Part shown: positions 9,684-17,107 of the stretch, piece by piece
Numbering within the stretch: the stretch's first letter is position 1
Layout: each line of letters opens with the position of its first letter
Assembly (NCBI GenBank): GCA_016462905.1
Contig: JAEMSI010000005.1
Location: 1 to 64,000 of the forward strand
DNA: 64,000 bases
Reading direction: 5' to 3'
Source: Polynucleobacter sp.
Lineage (GTDB): Bacteria; Pseudomonadota; Gammaproteobacteria; Burkholderiales; Burkholderiaceae
Notes under the pieces: model-generated
Told to the model about the DNA's origin: nothing
The model's database searches: none
The model's input: only the letters and a program-made list of their open reading frames with translations
Translations under genes and position numbers: made by a program

Positions 9684-10643
9684 TTAAACCAACTGTTGAA
9701 TTCCGGCTAAAACCCAACCGCCCTGACCCTCAACTGGTTTCGTTAAGTTCCAGATTTCGGTGAAGGGTTCGGCGGGTTGATCCGAACGCTCTCGAATCAT
9801 TCCGGAGAACTGAACGCTACATAAATAAGTGCTCGCAGATGTTTCAACCCCTAGTAACTCCGCATTTAAAGTTACCACATCCGTTTGATTGCTTGCTTCT
9901 GACCTTCCCTGAAGATCTTGTTGCAATGTCACGAACATCTCAGGCGTAGTGAACTCTCTTAAGGCATCCAAATCGCCAATATCCCAGGCCTTTTGCAAGC
10001 GGGTGAAGTAATGTTTTGCATTACTTAAAAAAGCGATTTGATCAAAGCCCTCTGGCAAGCGCTGTTCTACGATAACAGGGTCAGCTGCAGGCGTCCCAAA
10101 TTGATTGGCAAATTGCGTATTCGTTCCACCAACCGGTGTGTAATTCGGTTCTTGACGTGCATTTGAAAAATCGAGATTCGATTTTTGCAATGGCATCTCT
10201 GTCCTTGAATCCTTGGGGATATGCGCTTGGCTTGATTTAGCCGTTGTAGGCATGAATTTTCTGACAATAAACATCAAAACAACAGCGGCCAATAAAGCAA
10301 ATAAAAGTCCTGTGGCAAAAGAGGCTGCTGCTTCACCCATGCCGAAATGAGACAAGAGATAACCAATACCTAAACCCGCAGCAATCCCCCCCAGCATGCC
10401 TCCCATGCCAAACCCTTGCTTAGCTGGAGCTGGTGCTTGGGTGGCGGGCGTCGCTGGTTTTGTCTGTGGAGCCGTATTTTGCGCAGGAGCAGGTTGAGCT
10501 TGCTTTTGGATTGGCGCACTAGGGGTGCGTCCCATCGTTTTGCCGCCACCTAAACGCGCTGCCTCAACACTCGCAATTGAACTTGCCAATAAAAAAATAC
10601 TGGCGAAGCCAGAAAACAATATTTTTAACAACATTTTTTTCAT
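9684..10643 (-). CDS. Tim44-like (TIM44/MBA1 domain) exported or membrane protein
   Basis: Function in bacteria is not settled. The ATG at 10643 is preferred because GGAGA lies eight bases upstream and it opens a good signal peptide (MKKMLLK, hydrophobic core, cleavage after SVEA). A longer reading adds 16 hydrophobic residues without support. After the signal comes a low-complexity Ala/Pro/Gln region (about 35-75), a glycine-rich hydrophobic hairpin with a second membrane segment (about 80-130), and a C-terminal Tim44-like domain of about 130 residues (from VEQRLPEGFD) that ends GGWVLAGIQQLV. Its place between ubiE and ubiJ is standard in this group. It has its own terminator. Confidence 0.88.
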   Translation of the reverse strand: MKKMLLKILFSGFASIFLLASSIASVEAARLGGGKTMGRTPSAPIQKQAQPAPAQNTAPQTKPATPATQAPAPAKQGFGMGGMLGGIAAGLGIGYLLSHFGMGEAAASFATGLLFALLAAVVLMFIVRKFMPTTAKSSQAHIPKDSRTEMPLQKSNLDFSNARQEPNYTPVGGTNTQFANQFGTPAADPVIVEQRLPEGFDQIAFLSNAKHYFTRLQKAWDIGDLDALREFTTPEMFVTLQQDLQGRSEASNQTDVVTLNAELLGVETSASTYLCSVQFSGMIRERSDQPAEPFTEIWNLTKPVEGQGGWVLAGIQQLV

Positions 10644-10721
10644 CTGCAAAATCTCCAAAAACGAAAAAACGATATAAACAAAATACCTCAATGCGTCTAA
10701 TACTACATGGAGTCCAAAAAC

Positions 10722-11465
10722 CTAGTATTTGACCCCAATATGTAGGGCTACTATACCCCCAGTCATTCTATGGGTATCAACCTGATCAAAACCTGAATCG
10801 AACATCATTTGTTTTAAGGTTTCAGCGTCTGGGTGCATCCGAATTGATTCGGCTAAGTATTGATAACTAGATGAATCTTGAGCCACTTTCGCCCCAAGCC
10901 AGGGGAGGACCTTAAACGAATAAAGGTCATAAATTGGTTGAATCAAGCGATCTGGCTTTGAAAATTCAAGGATCAAAACTTTGCCGCCTGGCTTTACTGT
11001 GCGAGCCATCTCTTGGAGCGCCACTTCTTTGTGCGTCATATTGCGCAATCCAAATGCAAGACTAATGACATCAAAATGATTGGCGGGAAAAGGAATTTTC
11101 TCGGCATCAAGCTGAATGCAAGGTAAGCGCATACCGCGGTCTAGCAGTCGATCCCGACCAACACTTAACATCGAGGCATTAATGTCGCTTAACCACACTT
11201 CAGCGTCAGGATGAACCCCCCACTGCGCCGCTTTCGCAAATGCAGCCGCAAGATCGCCTGTTCCACCGGCAATATCAAGCACCCGATTTCCTGGCTTAAC
11301 TTGAGCTTGGCCAATCGTAAATTGCTTCCAAAATCGATGTAGACCTAATGACATCAAATCATTCATCACATCATACTTATTAGCAACCGAATCAAACACC
11401 TCAGCAACTTTGCTTGCTTTTATTGACTCATCAACGCTTTCATAACCAAAATGAGTTTTTGACAT
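10722..11465 (-). CDS. ubiE: Demethylmenaquinone/2-methoxy-6-polyprenyl-benzoquinol C-methyltransferase
   Basis: SAM-dependent C-methyltransferase of ubiquinone (and menaquinone, if made) synthesis. Class I motif I is [12 protein letters not shown], preceded by the family marker [21 protein letters not shown]. Motif II and III are [12 protein letters not shown] and LKPGGKV-like [14 protein letters not shown]. The start is set at 11465 ([10 protein letters not shown]), giving 247 residues; the ten-residue longer form would overlap the upstream DUF971 gene. With ubiJ and ubiB nearby it forms a ubiquinone cluster. Confidence 0.96.
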   Translation of the reverse strand: MSKTHFGYESVDESIKASKVAEVFDSVANKYDVMNDLMSLGLHRFWKQFTIGQAQVKPGNRVLDIAGGTGDLAAAFAKAAQWGVHPDAEVWLSDINASMLSVGRDRLLDRGMRLPCIQLDAEKIPFPANHFDVISLAFGLRNMTHKEVALQEMARTVKPGGKVLILEFSKPDRLIQPIYDLYSFKVLPWLGAKVAQDSSSYQYLAESIRMHPDAETLKQMMFDSGFDQVDTHRMTGGIVALHIGVKY

Positions 11466-11482
11466 CGTTATTTTTCGACCCT

Positions 11483-11866
11483 CTAGTGGCCGCATCCGTG
11501 CGAAGCCGAAACCATGGGAGCATCCCGATCTATACCGGTTGCTTTAAGTTTTTGAAGATGCCCTTCCCACCATTCATCTTGGTGTTCACATAAATCGAGC
11601 AAATAATCCCAAGAATACAAACCAGAATCATGTCCGTCTGAAAAGGTCGGCTTAACGGCGTAATGCCCAACTGGCTCTAGGGTGACGATGGTGACATCGC
11701 GTTTTCCGGTTTGCAAGGTTTCTTGCCCAGGGCCATGACCCCTTACTTCGGCGGAGGGCGAAAAAACTCGCAAAAACTCAAAGGGCAAGCGATAACGTTT
11801 ACCCCCCTCATATTCAATCTCTAAAACCTTCGAGGTTTCATGCACTACTAAGTTGACTGGAAGCAT
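11483..11866 (-). CDS. DUF971 domain protein
   Basis: Function unknown. The DUF971 fold is related to the N-terminal domain of gamma-butyrobetaine hydroxylase and is found fused or next to iron-sulfur and quinone genes. Motifs seen are [49 protein letters not shown] split over residues 20-100, and a His/Cys tail (SASHGCGH) that could bind metal. The ATG at 11866 (127 residues) is chosen because AAAAGGG lies ten bases before it and family members begin here; the longer frame opens with a TTG at 11938. It ends 17 bases before the ubiE start and is probably cotranscribed with it. Confidence 0.88.
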   Translation of the reverse strand: MLPVNLVVHETSKVLEIEYEGGKRYRLPFEFLRVFSPSAEVRGHGPGQETLQTGKRDVTIVTLEPVGHYAVKPTFSDGHDSGLYSWDYLLDLCEHQDEWWEGHLQKLKATGIDRDAPMVSASHGCGH

Positions 11867-12041
11867 TGAACCAAGACCCTTTTCAATTCCGCCTAGATTG
11901 GCGTAATTCACTGACTGTTTAATGCAATTGTCACCCAAAAATGAGTTTCCTATCGTCGGAGCCGTGAAAGGTAAGGCAGCAGATGAATCAGATTAAAGAC
12001 GAAAAAACCTTGTAAAGTAAGGACTTAACTGGCATCCGTGG

Positions 12042-12047
12042 TACGCT
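12042..12047 (+). promoter_or_regulatory. -10-like box six bases before the ilvA ATG
   Basis: TACGCT followed by exactly six bases and then the ilvA ATG, with no Shine-Dalgarno. It fits a TANNNT-N6-ATG leaderless pattern that recurs in this window. No convincing -35 element is seen. Confidence 0.45.
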
Positions 12048-12053
12048 CAAAGT

Positions 12054-13574
12054 ATGAAAACGAATTATTTACAAAAAATACTCACCGCGCGGGTTTATGA
12101 CGTGGCGCGAGAAACCGAATTGATGGAAGCCAAAGAGCTTTCAAAGCGACTTGGCAATCAAATTCTATTAAAAAGAGAAGATAACCAGCCCATCTTCTCA
12201 TTTAAGCTCCGCGGGGCATATAACAAAATGGCGCAACTCAGCCCTGCGGAATTAAAAAGGGGTGTCATTGCGGCTTCTGCTGGCAATCATGCGCAAGGGG
12301 TTGCGCTTGCTGCAGCAAAACTAAAATGCAAGGCAACGATTGTGATGCCGATTACTACCCCCCAAGTCAAAATCGATGCAGTCAAATCTCGGGGCAAATC
12401 TTGGGTGAACTTGCTACTTCATGGCGATTCTTATAGTGACGCCTTTGAATATTCTCAAGTATTGCAAAAAAAGAAAGGCTTCACTTTTGTTCATCCGTTT
12501 GATGATCCCGACGTGATTGCTGGTCAGGGAACCATTGCTCAAGAAATTTTGCAGCAGCACGAGGGTCATATCGACGCTATTTTTGTTGCAATTGGAGGAG
12601 GTGGATTAGTTTCTGGGATCGGTGCATATGTAAAAGCAGTGCAGCCTAAAATTAAAATTATTGGTGTTCAAACCGTCGACTCGGATGCAATGAAGCGCTC
12701 TCTAACGGCTGGCAAACGAGTTGAGTTAAAAGAAGTCGGACTTTTTTCAGACGGCACTGCTGTCAAATTGGTTGGCAAAGAAACATTTCGCATTTGCCAA
12801 GATGTCGTTGATGAAATTATTATCGTCGATACGGATGAAATTTGCGCCGCAATCAATGATGTTTTTACCGACACTCGCAGCATTTTAGAACCGGCTGGTG
12901 CTTTATCGATTGCTGGACTCAAAAAGTACGTTGATCAGCGTCGCCCCAAAAATAAAACTTTTGTCGCGATTGCCTGCGGTGCAAACATGAATTTTTCACG
13001 CCTGCGTTTTGTTGCAGAACGTGCCGATGTAGGCGAATTTCGTGAAGCGGTTTTTGCGGTGACCATTCCCGAAGAACGTGGCTCGTTTAAAGAATTCTGT
13101 CGCATTTTAGGAAAACGTAATGTCACTGAATTTAACTACCGAATTGCCGATCAAAAACAAGCCCACATTTTTGTTGGGATTAGCACCCAAAAAGCAAGCG
13201 ACAGTCGTTTAGTTGCGCAAAGTTTTCGTAAAGCTGGCTTTGCAACCGTTGATCTCACGCACGATGAATTAGCAAAGTCTCATATACGACATATGGTTGG
13301 CGGTAGCTCAAAGCTTGCTAAGGATGAGTTGGTTTATCGCTTTGAATTTCCAGAGCGGCCAGGGGCCCTAATGCGCTTTCTAGATAGCCTTGCGCCCAAT
13401 TGGAATATTAGTCTGTTTCATTATCGCAACCATGGCGCCGACTACGGCAGAATCTTGGTTGGTATTCAAGTTCCAGAAAAAGAAAAAAATGCTTTTCAAC
13501 ATTTTTTAAAAAAATTGGGCTACCCCCACTGGGATGAAAGCTCTAATCCCGCCTACCGTTTGTTCTTAAAATAG
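12054..13574 (+). CDS. ilvA: Threonine ammonia-lyase, biosynthetic
   Basis: PLP enzyme that deaminates threonine to 2-oxobutyrate, the entry to isoleucine synthesis. The PLP lysine is K51 in SFKLRGAYN, and the phosphate-binding glycine loop is GGGGLVSG near residue 181. The catalytic domain takes about residues 1-320, and two ACT-like regulatory domains follow (about 330-500; FRFEFPERPGALMRFLDSL-type segment near 435). So this is the isoleucine-inhibited biosynthetic form, not the short catabolic one. Length 506 agrees with the family. No leader peptide or attenuator is visible upstream. A nucleotidase gene follows after 11 bases. Confidence 0.96.
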   Translation: MKTNYLQKILTARVYDVARETELMEAKELSKRLGNQILLKREDNQPIFSFKLRGAYNKMAQLSPAELKRGVIAASAGNHAQGVALAAAKLKCKATIVMPITTPQVKIDAVKSRGKSWVNLLLHGDSYSDAFEYSQVLQKKKGFTFVHPFDDPDVIAGQGTIAQEILQQHEGHIDAIFVAIGGGGLVSGIGAYVKAVQPKIKIIGVQTVDSDAMKRSLTAGKRVELKEVGLFSDGTAVKLVGKETFRICQDVVDEIIIVDTDEICAAINDVFTDTRSILEPAGALSIAGLKKYVDQRRPKNKTFVAIACGANMNFSRLRFVAERADVGEFREAVFAVTIPEERGSFKEFCRILGKRNVTEFNYRIADQKQAHIFVGISTQKASDSRLVAQSFRKAGFATVDLTHDELAKSHIRHMVGGSSKLAKDELVYRFEFPERPGALMRFLDSLAPNWNISLFHYRNHGADYGRILVGIQVPEKEKNAFQHFLKKLGYPHWDESSNPAYRLFLK

Positions 13575-13585
13575 AGTGATTGCCG

Positions 13586-14494
13586 ATGTCGTATAGTCTC
13601 GCTGGAAAACTAGTCGTTGCGATTTCTTCAAGGGCTCTGTTTGACTTTGAAGAAGAAAATCATCTTTTTGAAACGAGTGATGATAGTGCTTATATGAAAT
13701 TACAATTGGAGCGCTTATCCATACCTGCCAAAGCAGGGGTTGCTTTTCCATTAGTAAAAAAATTGCTTACTTTTAACCAAGGCAAAGAGCAGCGGGTTGA
13801 AGTAGTCATTCTTTCACGGAACGATCCAGTAAGTGGTCTACGCGTATTTAGATCGGCACAGCATCATGGTCTCCGCCTAGAGCGAGGTGTCTTTACCAGA
13901 GGTCGACCCCCCTATCACTATCTCCGTTCATTGCAAGCAAATTTATTTTTATCCGCCAACGAAGATGATGTCCGCGCCACGATTGAGGCTGGATTTCCTG
14001 CTGCACGGGTTTATCCTGAATCGAATAAAACAGCAGAATCGCATCCGAATGAAATTCGAATTGCTTTTGATGGCGATGCCGTTCTTTTTTCAGATGAAGC
14101 CGAACAAGTTTTTCAAGATCAAGGCTTAGAGGCTTTTGTCAATCATGAGCGCCAAAAAGTTGCGATTCCACTTCCGCCAGGACCATTTAAACCGCTTTTG
14201 CAAGCGCTTCATCAACTGCAAGCTAATGGCAACCCAGACCAAGATATGCGGATTCGCACCGCCTTGGTTACAGCCCGATCTGCGCCAGCACATGAGCGCG
14301 CCATTCGCACCTTAATGAATTGGGGAATTGCAGTGGATGAGGCCATGTTTTTGGGAGGCTTATCGAAACATGATTTTTTAAAAGAATTTGAGCCTGATTT
14401 CTTTTTTGATGATCAAACCGGTCATTGCCAAGCTGCTTCGAGCGTGGTGCCCACCGGCCATGTTGTATCGGGTATTGCAAACGCTCCCAAATAA
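13586..14494 (+). CDS. Cytosolic 5'-nucleotidase (cN-I type)
   Basis: Predicted to dephosphorylate nucleoside 5'-monophosphates. The family is related to mammalian cytosolic 5'-nucleotidase IA and belongs to the HAD superfamily. A first acidic strand reads LVVAISSRALFDFEEEN, and the second, IAFDGDAVLFSDE near residue 155, gives a DxD pair. PPGPFKPLLQALH and the late FFFDDQTGH match the C-terminal acidic motif. The start is the ATG at 13586 (AGAG about ten bases upstream); an in-frame TTG two codons earlier is possible. 302 residues. The 11-base gap to ilvA and 20-base gap to queF suggest one operon. Confidence 0.85.
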   Translation: MSYSLAGKLVVAISSRALFDFEEENHLFETSDDSAYMKLQLERLSIPAKAGVAFPLVKKLLTFNQGKEQRVEVVILSRNDPVSGLRVFRSAQHHGLRLERGVFTRGRPPYHYLRSLQANLFLSANEDDVRATIEAGFPAARVYPESNKTAESHPNEIRIAFDGDAVLFSDEAEQVFQDQGLEAFVNHERQKVAIPLPPGPFKPLLQALHQLQANGNPDQDMRIRTALVTARSAPAHERAIRTLMNWGIAVDEAMFLGGLSKHDFLKEFEPDFFFDDQTGHCQAASSVVPTGHVVSGIANAPK

Positions 14495-14514
14495 ATTGGG
14501 GCTGATACTGAAAT

Positions 14515-15354
14515 ATGACTAATCTTATTCTTGGCAAAAATACCCCCTATCCAGATCGATATGATCCCGATCTCTTATTTGCCATACCACGAGAAAAAAA
14601 TCGCAGGCAATTAAATATTGCCCCTAATTCAGTATTGCCATTTATGGGGGTTGATATTTGGAATGCCTACGAACTTTCTTGGTTAAATATAAAAGGCAAA
14701 CCACAAATTGCGATTGGGGAATTTACGATTCCCGCCGACTCTACTTATCTGATTGAATCTAAATCGTTGAAGTTATACCTCAACAGCCTAAATCAAATGC
14801 GCTTTTTAGATATCACTGATTTGAAAAAAACAATGCAGCGCGATTTATCAAAAAAATTGGGGCTAAACCCTCAAATTGAAATTCGCTCTTTGGATACAGA
14901 AGCTCTCATTGAGAAGCCATTCAAAATTCAAGAAATGAATGGAAAATTATTAGACCGATTGGATATTGATGTCGATCCTAACTTAGTATCCGACCCGCTT
15001 TTATTGAGAGCCGATCGAGGTGCGGCACAGGTTAGCGAAATTTTGGTATCGCAGCTTTTAAAATCAAATTGCCCAGTAACCGGACAACCCGACTGGGCAA
15101 GCGTACAAATTGAATACCATGGCTGCCCGATCAATGAAGAAGGTTTATTGCGCTATCTGATCGGTTTTAGAAATGTGAATGAGTTTCACGAGCACTGCGT
15201 TGAAACTATTTTTTGTGATTTATTGCGGGAGTGTAAACCCGAAAAACTATCGGTCTACGCTCGTTATACACGGCGCGGTGGATTAGACATCAACCCATTC
15301 CGCACCAATCATAACGCCCTATGGCCAAGCAACATCCGACATGCTCGGCAATAA
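14515..15354 (+). CDS. queF: NADPH-dependent 7-cyano-7-deazaguanine reductase
   Basis: Reduces preQ0 to preQ1 in queuosine tRNA modification. The 279-residue length and tandem T-fold halves mark the long, E. coli-type QueF (YqcD; 282 residues). Seen are ESKSLKLYLNS near residue 82 and the catalytic cysteine C186 in SNCPVTGQPDW, plus the C-terminal RYTRRGGLDINP. The other queuosine genes are not in this window. It ends 20 bases from the convergent ssb stop, with no terminator between. Confidence 0.96.
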   Translation: MTNLILGKNTPYPDRYDPDLLFAIPREKNRRQLNIAPNSVLPFMGVDIWNAYELSWLNIKGKPQIAIGEFTIPADSTYLIESKSLKLYLNSLNQMRFLDITDLKKTMQRDLSKKLGLNPQIEIRSLDTEALIEKPFKIQEMNGKLLDRLDIDVDPNLVSDPLLLRADRGAAQVSEILVSQLLKSNCPVTGQPDWASVQIEYHGCPINEEGLLRYLIGFRNVNEFHEHCVETIFCDLLRECKPEKLSVYARYTRRGGLDINPFRTNHNALWPSNIRHARQ

Positions 15355-15374
15355 GTTTCATTAAAATCTAAAAA

Positions 15375-15830
15375 CTAAAACGGAATGTCATCATCCATGG
15401 CGCCCAAAGAACTGGGTGAACTGATTGGGGCACTAGGCGCTTCTGACGCACGTGAACGACTTCCGCCATCAGGCGCCGAGTCACCTGAGCCAGCCATCTT
15501 TGAACCCAGCATTTGCATCGTTTCTGCAATAATTTCAGTCGAGTATTTTTCCTGCCCGCTTTGATCGGTCCACTTACGTGTTTGTAATCTTCCCTCAACA
15601 TAAACCTGTGAGCCTTTTTTTAAATACTGACCTGCAATTTCAGCCAGTTTTCCAAAGAAAGCAATGCGATGCCATTCGGTATTTTCTTTTGTCTCGCCCG
15701 TTTGCTTATCTTTATAGCGATTTGAAGTAGCTACTGAAATATTAGTAACAGCATCACCGCTGGGCATGTAACGTGTCTCTGGATCGCGGCCTACATTACC
15801 AACGATGATGACTTTATTAACTGAAGCCAT
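15375..15830 (-). CDS. ssb: Single-stranded DNA-binding protein
   Basis: Homotetrameric SSB for replication, repair and recombination. An OB fold occupies residues 1-110 ([25 protein letters not shown]), followed by a Gly/Ser/Pro/Ala-rich flexible linker and the conserved acidic tail DDDIPF that recruits partner proteins. 151 residues. GGGAGA lies five to ten bases before the ATG, a canonical ribosome-binding site. It is convergent with queF. In this group ssb sits next to the MFS gene and uvrA, as here. Confidence 0.97.
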   Translation of the reverse strand: MASVNKVIIVGNVGRDPETRYMPSGDAVTNISVATSNRYKDKQTGETKENTEWHRIAFFGKLAEIAGQYLKKGSQVYVEGRLQTRKWTDQSGQEKYSTEIIAETMQMLGSKMAGSGDSAPDGGSRSRASEAPSAPISSPSSLGAMDDDIPF

Positions 15831-15850
15831 TTTGTCTCCCGAAGTAAAAG

Positions 15851-15879
15851 TGAATAAAAGGTGTGGCTAAAGCTTGCAA
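15851..15879 (-). promoter_or_regulatory. ssb: Probable ssb promoter
   Basis: On the minus strand TTGCAA (15879-15874), a 17-base spacer and TATTCA (15856-15851) resemble a sigma-70 promoter. The start would be near 15845, giving a short leader that carries the GGGAGA ribosome-binding site of ssb. Confidence 0.5.
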
Positions 15880-15897
15880 TACATTTAAATTAAAAAT

Positions 15898-17070
15898 CTA
15901 TTGCGCGGTTTGCGCGGATGTTTGTTTTGAAATATCGCGCATAGGCCATGCAATTATAAGCCAGGCTAATATCAAAACTGCGCCACCGGCAAAGATCGCA
16001 AGCTCTCCTCGCCAATCCGCCAACAAGCCGCCTAAAGCGGCGCCCGTAAATAATCCTAAAGATTGTGTGGTGTTGTATACACCTAAAGCGGAGCCTTTTT
16101 CTTCCTTAGCCCACCGCGAAACTAAGGAGGGCTGAAGTGCTTCTAGTAAATTAAATCCAACGAAATATATCAATAAACCCGCAATAATTAGCGTTAAGGA
16201 ATTTGCTTGCAAAAAAATAATTTGTGAAATTAACAAAATCACAATCGCGGCTAACAAAACAGTACGTAACTGTTGTTTCTTCTCACCGTAAATGATGCCA
16301 GGAACCATTAAAAAGAAAGATGCGACTACGACTGGAAAGTAAATTTGCCAATGCCGCTCCAAGGGGAATCCAGCGTCAACCAATAAACGCGGCACTACCA
16401 AAAACATTGCCACTTGGGTTGCATTTAAAACAAATACCCCAATGTTGAGACGAACCAATTCTGGGCGTAACGCTATTTCTAACAAAGGAACTTTTTTTTG
16501 TTTTATTTGCTTTGGTGGACTTGGAACCATCAACCAAGCTACTAATACAGCCAATAAACCCATGATGGCTAATAATAAAAACATGCCATCTAAACCAATC
16601 ATGCGATATATGGGCGCCGCGATGACCAAGGATAAGGCAAACGAAATACCAATGCTGCCGCCCACAATAGCCATCGCGGCAGTTCTGACCTGATCCCGGG
16701 TTAAATCAGCAACCCACGCAGACACTGCAGCAGAAATTGCCCCTGCCCCCATAATTCCTCGTCCAATCGCAATCCATAGCAAATCATCGTGACTAGCTGC
16801 GATTAAAGCTCCTGCGACAAAAAGGCTTAAACCCCATAAAACCACCGGTTTACGACCAATACGGTCTGAAAGAGCTCCCAGCGGGATATGAAAAAAAGCC
16901 TGAACAATATTAAAAATCCCGAGGGTTAAACCGACTAAGAAGGCTTGTTGGCCGCCAGGCAAATCCCGAGCATGCAAGGCAAAGACGGGTAAAAGCAAAA
17001 ATAGGCCCAGCATTCTTAAGCCAAAAATGCCAGCTAGGGCCAGAGTTGAGCGAAGTTCGGAAGAGTTCAT
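15898..17070 (-). CDS. MFS transporter, substrate unknown
   Basis: Major facilitator superfamily secondary transporter with twelve hydrophobic segments in 390 residues. The loop 2-3 signature is clear (GALSDRIGRKPVVLWG, about residues 62-77), and a basic central loop (PSPPKQIKQKK, near 190) separates the two six-helix halves. There is no extra C-terminal domain such as that of YajR. The substrate cannot be told from sequence; drug or sugar-acid efflux is possible. It lies between ssb and uvrA in many Burkholderiales. The start at 17070 lacks a Shine-Dalgarno and follows TAGCCT by six bases. Confidence 0.88.
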   Translation of the reverse strand: MNSSELRSTLALAGIFGLRMLGLFLLLPVFALHARDLPGGQQAFLVGLTLGIFNIVQAFFHIPLGALSDRIGRKPVVLWGLSLFVAGALIAASHDDLLWIAIGRGIMGAGAISAAVSAWVADLTRDQVRTAAMAIVGGSIGISFALSLVIAAPIYRMIGLDGMFLLLAIMGLLAVLVAWLMVPSPPKQIKQKKVPLLEIALRPELVRLNIGVFVLNATQVAMFLVVPRLLVDAGFPLERHWQIYFPVVVASFFLMVPGIIYGEKKQQLRTVLLAAIVILLISQIIFLQANSLTLIIAGLLIYFVGFNLLEALQPSLVSRWAKEEKGSALGVYNTTQSLGLFTGAALGGLLADWRGELAIFAGGAVLILAWLIIAWPMRDISKQTSAQTAQ

Positions 17071-17076
17071 GAGAAA

Positions 17077-17082
17077 AGGCTA
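17077..17082 (-). promoter_or_regulatory. -10-like box six bases before the MFS gene ATG
   Basis: TAGCCT on the minus strand lies exactly six bases before the ATG at 17070. It is a weak match to TATAAT but fits the TANNNT-N6-ATG pattern. A better hexamer, TAATAT, lies five bases further upstream. Confidence 0.3.
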
Positions 17083-17093
17083 TATTAACAAGT

Positions 17094-17099
17094 TACGCT
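17094..17099 (+). promoter_or_regulatory. -10-like box eight bases before the uvrA ATG
   Basis: TACGCT, the same hexamer as at ilvA, lies eight bases before the uvrA ATG. TATATT at 17081-17086 is an alternative -10. No Shine-Dalgarno and no SOS box are seen. Confidence 0.3.
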
Positions 17100-17107
17100 A
17101 AAAAATC

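Noticed and set aside
12030-12044. TGGCAT-type sequence upstream of ilvA resembling half of a sigma-54 (-24/-12) promoter
   Set aside because: The -12 part does not match TTGCA, and rpoN is absent from its usual place in this window.
13575-13585. TTG codon two codons upstream of the nucleotidase ATG
   Set aside because: The ATG at 13586 has the better spacing to AGAG; upstream TTG or GTG alternatives at trmL, ispE, ctaG, SCO, kdsC and hpf were set aside for the same reason.
17071-17107. LexA (SOS) operator upstream of uvrA
   Set aside because: No CTGT-N8-ACAG in the 37-base gap or the first bases of either gene.
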